64,000 nt of DNA from contig JAMXBB010000008.1 of the NCBI GenBank assembly GCA_024138015.1, positions 40,720,590 to 40,784,589 of the forward strand, in the 5' to 3' direction. This document shows positions 58,637-64,000 of the stretch, piece after piece. This DNA comes from Lumnitzera littorea. Taxonomy: Eukaryota > Streptophyta > Magnoliopsida > Myrtales > Combretaceae. The notes below the pieces were generated by a model. That model was not told the origin of the DNA, ran no database searches, and was given only the letters and a program-made list of their open reading frames with translations. The number at the start of each line of letters is the position of its first letter. Within the stretch, counting starts at the first letter, position 1. A program made the position numbers and the translations under genes.

Positions 58637-60640
58637 TGTTACAATTATAAATTCGTCGGCCATTTTACAAGAACAAAGAACTAACAAGGAAAGAAGGGGA
58701 TAATCACTCATGAGATGACTGTGAATTGCTAATAAATTGCATGCTCGAAGCTGCTACTTCTTTTTTTCCTTAAGAGTTGCTACTGGTTATAGCTATTGGT
58801 TGTTTTCACAAGCCTACAAGAGACAAACATGGAATATGAAAAAATGTTAAAAGGAATGCATGACAAAGAAGAGGGAGTAGATGAATTAAAGAAGATTTGA
58901 AGTTTGGTATTGACAAATTTGAATATAAAAAATGAAGTCCTCATGGTCATTTGCTCAAACACTTATCTCTAGTGGGCTGCTTAACTGACTTGATGAATTC
59001 AGTTCACTCCTTTGCTCACATTCATCACGAGAATGCCCAGAATGTGAATAATTCAAACTCGATATGAGAAGGAAACTTAATGAGTCACGCATCTATAAAT
59101 AGCCAACATTAAAGATTGAAAAGATATAAATAAACGATAGAATAAAGATATGATAAATTTTGACAGGGGTTAGATGATGTTTGCTGTATCTAGATTACAT
59201 ACCACAAATAAAAGATACGGAACAAAATTTGAGATTGATCTTTTTTACTAATAAAAAAAAGAAAAAGATTTGATTTGCTCCTCTTGAAGAATGGATCACT
59301 AAGAGTTAATCTAGAAGTTAAGATATGGCAGTACTGATGTTCATCATTCAATATGGAGGTGTTTGCTAAATGATAAAGTTTTGGATGAGGATAATGATTG
59401 TTAGAGTTTATTTGAATTTTAATTTGAAACATTGTTTGCTATGATTGACTTTTCAAGAGATTTGAAGTGTCCAAAAAGATCCATATTGACCCTTCTTGGT
59501 ACAAATTGACGAAATCGAGAAGCTTTAGAAGATTTTACATTTTTTATCCAAGTTTGCTCTTCTCCATGAATTTAATTCGTGATGCCTTCATCATAAGCAA
59601 CATATGGCATGCTACTGTGTGTGTATATATATATATAAATTATGAAGCATTGATCATCAAGGAATCGGATTAAAAGAAAAAGAGAGAAAGAGAATATTAT
59701 TACCCTTGTACCATATTGAGTTGGATGGATTACAAGACATTAACTTTATAGTGGTGTAGCTAATATATCAAAAAGTGATCGCCTATGGGATTAATCTTCT
59801 CTAAAGTATATTTACTTCTTTTCCGAGAATACCATAGTAATGAATTTCAAGTGTGAAGTATCTCAACTAGCAACCTGAGATTCAATGCTCAACTTGCCCT
59901 TTGTTTTCCTTTTAAGCAACATGAGTAAACATTCGAGTGAAAGAGATGTAAACAATTTGGTTTGAGATCAAGTTGTCCAACCTCCTCAACCTAAGATGTT
60001 TCATATGGTAGTAGAATTCTTCAATTGAACTTCATTGATTGTTGCTTTACGACGGTACTATCCCATTTGCTTAACTCTTAGAATGAAGAAAAAATATCAA
60101 AAGGAGCCAACTTATCAACTTTATGCAATGGATGCAAATTAATATCATGGGAATAATAAATAATTGCAAAAATGCAATGCAAAAGCAAATGAAAGTATGT
60201 CTTTCATAGCAACAAAATGAATACTAGTGCATCGTGCTTAGCTTGTCATGAACTGATATTATGGGTTAGTGGCAAAATCTAGGAAATTGGCCTAATTAGG
60301 GATGTTCTAGGGAAATTTAGCTTGATTGGCTAAAAATGGAGATCGCCAAACTAAATTCTCAACTCTTAACCTTACTTAGTTGTCTCGCATGCAAAAAGTA
60401 GACTTAGAAACAATCTTTCTGTACTCATTTGGGCTTTATTTGGCTTTATTGAACCTTAAAGAGGCTTAAGTGTGTTTCAAACTTATTTAAAGAGAAAATG
60501 GGCTTCTTTTAATTATCATAACATCTAAGCCCATATCTAAGCCAATGAAGGCTAAAGGAAAGGATAATCTTCAATAATAAAGCTCAATCTTAGCAGTCCA
60601 TCTTGGAGTCATCCGATGGATAATATTAACTTTCAAATTC

Positions 60641-60651
60641 TATAAATAGAA
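60641..60651 (+). promoter_or_regulatory. TATA box, right LTR of element E
   Basis: CTATAAATAGA at the position equivalent to the left LTR copy. Confidence 0.5.
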
Positions 60652-60927
60652 GGCTCTTCCTCTCATTTGATATATTTAGAACATTGGCAAGTTTGAAACA
60701 AACACCAAAGCTTTGTTGAAATTACTCTAAAGAAGATCAAATAAGCAATTTTATTAAAAACAATTTAAGAGCAATTAAGAACACCAAATTTGATCTATTA
60801 TCACATGTGTACACTTGAGATATTGAGTTTGCCCATTCTTCCTCTTATGCCTCTTCCTAACAACAGGTCCAATGACACACATATTGCATGTAATTGGCTA
60901 GCTACGATAACCCTACCACACAATTAA

Positions 60928-61411
60928 TAGCTATTTAGTATGTATAGGTTGTTTGGTAAAATCCAAATAGAACAAAATATTAAAACACTAAAGACACCAA
61001 AGGGGATGTCTTTAGCTTTAATAATATCCATAGTTGGTTTTTCTAATGTTGGTATGATAATATTACCAAGCAAAAGAGAAAAATCACATGACATTACAGT
61101 TTGTCTGTTTATTTATAAAGGATCATATGATGCCTCCAAAATACTCCAAAATTCACAATCATAATATAAATATATATATAAATGTATAAATGTAATATCT
61201 TTATTTTGGGCCTCATATTTTTACCCACAAAGTTTCTATTGAATAATTGCATATTTATGCATATTTTATATAATTAATAGACAGTTTTTGGCAATGTAAT
61301 CTCTCTCTATACTCAATTTCTATTTTCATAAAACTAGTTGCTAGTTAATTCTTTTCTTACTTTGATTTAAAACTTGCTAACAACATACTCGCGCTACAGG
61401 TGTAAAATAAT
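60928..61411. other. Spacer, no gene seen
   Basis: AT-rich. A 74-codon ORF at 60940-61164 (GMSLALIISIVGFSNVGMII in the middle) has one hydrophobic stretch but no family features. Confidence 0.35.
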
Positions 61412-64000
61412 TGTAAGTCCCAAAGCTAAGCCAATTTACCGTAGGAATGAATTTAGAACCCAAGGTTTAGGGCGATCGGTTAAAAGATCCGATCAAACCC
61501 AAATTATAAACTATTGAGAAGAATATTAGTAAAAATGACCCTGTAAACTTAAATTTAAGAAAATAAGTAATAAAATAAGAGACTATAAAATTTTCAAATT
61601 TTAAGCATAGTAATTGCTAATTACCGAAAAGGCGAAAAGTGTAATATAATAACTAATAAATTACTAGAGATAGATTATATGTATACTAAAAATTTTAGAA
61701 TGACCAAAATAATAATTAGGAATGTTTACATATACCCCACATGTATTTACGTGTAGATAAAAATACGCGAAATTACCTAAATTAGCCAAAAACTAAGCAA
61801 ATAATTAAATAAAATTATAAAATAATTATGGAAAAATTAGAAAAAAATCAGAAAGGTGTGGAATGATGTAAACTTGGTTGTGGCATGTCAGGATAAGAAA
61901 AAAAAATCAACCAATAAAATTTGGACAACATAAAAGCCAAAAATCAAGGAAAATGGGCAAAGTCTTGTTAAATTAATGCATATTAATTACAGCAAATGTC
62001 TATAAATAGGGGAAAATTTATAGAACTCATTTAGACAATTAGAAATCAGAGAAAATTAGGGAGAGGTGAAAATTGAAAGAAAAATTCGAGTTAGAAAAAA
62101 AATAAGAAAAATTGTGCAGTTAGGGCTTTTAAAAGGAACCCCCACCAGACGAGCAGCTGGAAGTGGACGGCCACCACCACCACACAGTGGTAGCAGCGCC
62201 CAAGCTGGCCGACAAGGCCACGGTGGCCCGCGGTAGCCGGAGCCACCCAAATCGGTGAGTCCAATTTCCAGCCCGATTCTTGTGTAATTTTGTAAAAATA
62301 GTAAATATTATTAGAAAATTATGAATTTTGTTATTCTGAGATATTTTTGTACGTAGTTTGTAGAAAAAATATTATTTTGATGAAAAAATGCCCCGTAGTA
62401 TATGATCCTTAAGAAATCGTGCAAAACCGAGCACATTTTGGTTTAGAAATAAATGACCTTAGGAGTGTAGTTTCGAGCCCAAAATTTTTGTGTAGATTAC
62501 TTAGATGATATAGAACAGTGCTATGAAGCCCGTTTTCAAAAATTAATTTTCAAAATTTTTAGATAATTATTAGGCCCTAAAATGAGGCATAAAATGGGTA
62601 ATTTAGGGATAATTAGGTAATTAAATGGTTAATTACTGATTTAGTGAATAAGTATATGTTTTAGGATGTGAAAATCTGATGGAATATGATACTTGTAGCA
62701 ATTAGGGTGTTAGATGTAATTATTAGGTTAAATATGTAGTAAATGATTAATAGGGAAAAATAGTTAAATTTAAGTTAATTTTGTAAATTAGGGAAAATAG
62801 GAGTAAAATCTGATCTAGGATGAATTTAGACATTTTGAAATGATAATTGATGTTTAGGGATAGTAATTAAAGTGATAGAAATATTAGAAGTGCATTATGT
62901 ATATAATAGGCAATAATGCATAATATGTAATTTTTAGAAATATACTAAATAGAAAATATTAGAATAAAAACTGATATTATGATAATAATAAAAATATACA
63001 ATAAATTTCAAGGGAAACTTGAATTTATGTAATTATATGAAAAATGTAAAAATTTCTCACATTATGAGTAAATTCGGTACACAAATAAGGATTTAAGTGT
63101 ATGGGATGGAATAAAATACTAATTAGAGGAAATGATGGTATTTAGGAGATCGGAAAGTAATGTGATTAATTTCACATTATAGGTTGAAATGGATTTCTAG
63201 GGTTGGAATCTAAAACATTACTTAGAAATCGAATTAAAAACCTAATTTAAAAATTGATGCAAAAATCGAATCTGAACCTAACCCCAAACCTAGAATAATT
63301 GTAAAAGACTTAAGACCTAGATAATTAGGTATCTTAAACCCTAAATAAAACATAACAATAAGCGTTATAGGATAAAATGAACCTATAATAGTTATATGAA
63401 AAACTGAAACCACGTTTGTGTTATAGGGATGATCGGCGATGGCCTGAGCAAATCGGACCTCGAGTGAGTGAGCGAGGAGTTGAGGTAAGTTGGGATTAAT
63501 ATGATGCTGTATTTTGGAGGCTTAAGATTATACTTGGTTGTGCTTGTTAGATAGTTGAATGTGTGCATGTGCTTGATTATGGGTGATGCTATGATTCTGT
63601 ATGATGTTCTGGCACATATTATATGATTTGTATGTAATGATTGATCACCCTAAACTGGACTTAATCAAATATATGACCAGTAATCATAATCGGATATGCA
63701 TGGCAACCCATTAGGGGAACTTAGACTCTCCGGCCAAATACCGACCCCTTCAGAAGGGATAGCACACGATTGCATAATGGTTCCTTCTTCATCCTCAGTC
63801 GAACTAAGTGACAGGAGAGGAGGTCGCGGCGAGGGTGAAGTCAGTGGTTCGAAACTAGTCGCGGGAGGAGCGAGGTTTTCATTGCACAAGCCTGGGTTTG
63901 GTAGTGAGCTGCTGTTGCATTAATGGCAACTCCTCAACCCGGATTAGAGCGGGCGCAATTTCTCTAATCTCACGACGGGCCGGACAACGTCATGCGATGG
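61412..64000 (+). mobile_element. LTR-A3: family A LTR, right end beyond the window
   Basis: Starts TGTAAGTCCC; the base run before it is ATAAT. It follows A2 collinearly for its whole visible length: GGTTTAGGGCGATCGG near 61465, TATA box at 62000-62009, GC-rich leader about 62150-62250, donor-like GTGAGTCC at 62255, GAG/GTAAGT near 63485, and the GAACTAAGTGACAGGAGAGG block near 63801. About 500 bp are missing on the right, so solo LTR versus 5' LTR of a longer element cannot be told. The ORFs at 63665-63923 are conserved LTR DNA, not genes. Confidence 0.85.
62000..62009 (+). promoter_or_regulatory. TATA box of LTR-A3
   Basis: CTATAAATAG at the same offset from the LTR start as in A2. Confidence 0.55.

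Larger units (their letters stand above)
57013..60922 (+). mobile_element. Element E: LTR element with no recognisable proteins
   Basis: Direct repeats at 57013-57726 and 60244-60922 align along their length (TGCTATGAACC and TGTCATGAACT starts, GATATTATGGGTTAGTGG, AGGATAATCTTCAATAATAA, GCCTCTTCCTAAC, ends ..ACCCTAC(C)ACACA). The right copy lacks about 30 bp near its end. Each has a TATA box. Flanks TTTAA (57008-57012) and ATTAA (60923-60927) agree at 4 of 5 bases. The 2.5-kb interior has no gag or pol domain; its longest reading frames (58418-58636 plus, 58145-58432 minus) match nothing I know. No convincing PBS or PPT is visible. It looks like a non-autonomous (LARD/TRIM-type) element. Confidence 0.7.

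Overview
This window looks like repeat-rich nuclear DNA from a dicot-type flowering plant. The signs are strong AT-richness with long T/A tracts, LTR retrotransposons primed by initiator-Met tRNA (GCTCTGATACCA seen on the + strand), plant-type LINE remnants with zf-RVT and RNase H-like domains, a copia-type gag (UBN2) fragment, a non-autonomous hAT element with GAACCC-rich ends, and a fragment of plastid 23S rRNA. I found no intact host protein gene. Nearly everything identifiable is a transposable element, broken or reduced to a solo LTR. The species cannot be named from the sequence.

Layout. 1-6.5 kb: two minus-strand LTR pieces of a Tat/Ogre-like type (one cut by the window edge, one about 2650-5241), short degenerate tandem arrays, and a hairpin array at 5371-5570. 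6.5-12.7 kb: an old LTR element with a decayed primer-binding site, hit by a 3.1-kb solo LTR (family A, copy A1, 8223-11317) that abuts an antisense plastid 23S rRNA insertion (11323-11688). 12.9-21.4 kb: a Helitron-like 5' end, a 5'-truncated LINE ending in an AAT-rich tail at about 14526, a diffuse repeat present three times, and a 4.6-kb solo LTR (family C, 15721-20299, TSD ATCTA). 21.4-32.1 kb: a three-level nest. A hAT-like element (21436-32078) holds a solo LTR (family B) inside its right terminal inverted repeat, and that LTR holds two family A solo LTRs in opposite orientations. 32.1-35.3 kb: AT-rich DNA, a repeated copia gag start, a UBN2 fragment and a small hydrophobic ORF. 35.3-43.2 kb: a minus-strand Ty3/gypsy remnant (RT piece, protease, gag, an extra acidic reading frame, PBS and a 5' LTR related to family A), bracketed by Helitron-like ends at 35277 and 43236. 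44.3-53.0 kb: a minus-strand Ty3/gypsy element with both LTRs, PBS, PPT and recognisable but broken gag, PR, RT, RNase H and integrase, split in RNase H by a 2.5-kb solo LTR (family D, 46755-49280, TSD GTTGA). Its right LTR and flank are partly re-duplicated to 53.56 kb. 53.6-56.9 kb: a plus-strand family C-type LTR. 57.0-60.9 kb: a coding-poor LTR element with about 0.7-kb LTRs. 61.4-64.0 kb: a third plus-strand family A LTR, running off the window.

How the parts relate. The pieces do not form a pathway. They record a history of insertion, solo-LTR formation, nesting and local duplication. The most unusual signals are conserved splice-donor-like sites in the long family A LTRs, a tandem array whose hairpin stems change in a paired way, a decayed acidic reading frame between PBS and gag of one gypsy element, and an LTR placed within a base or so of a plastid-DNA junction.
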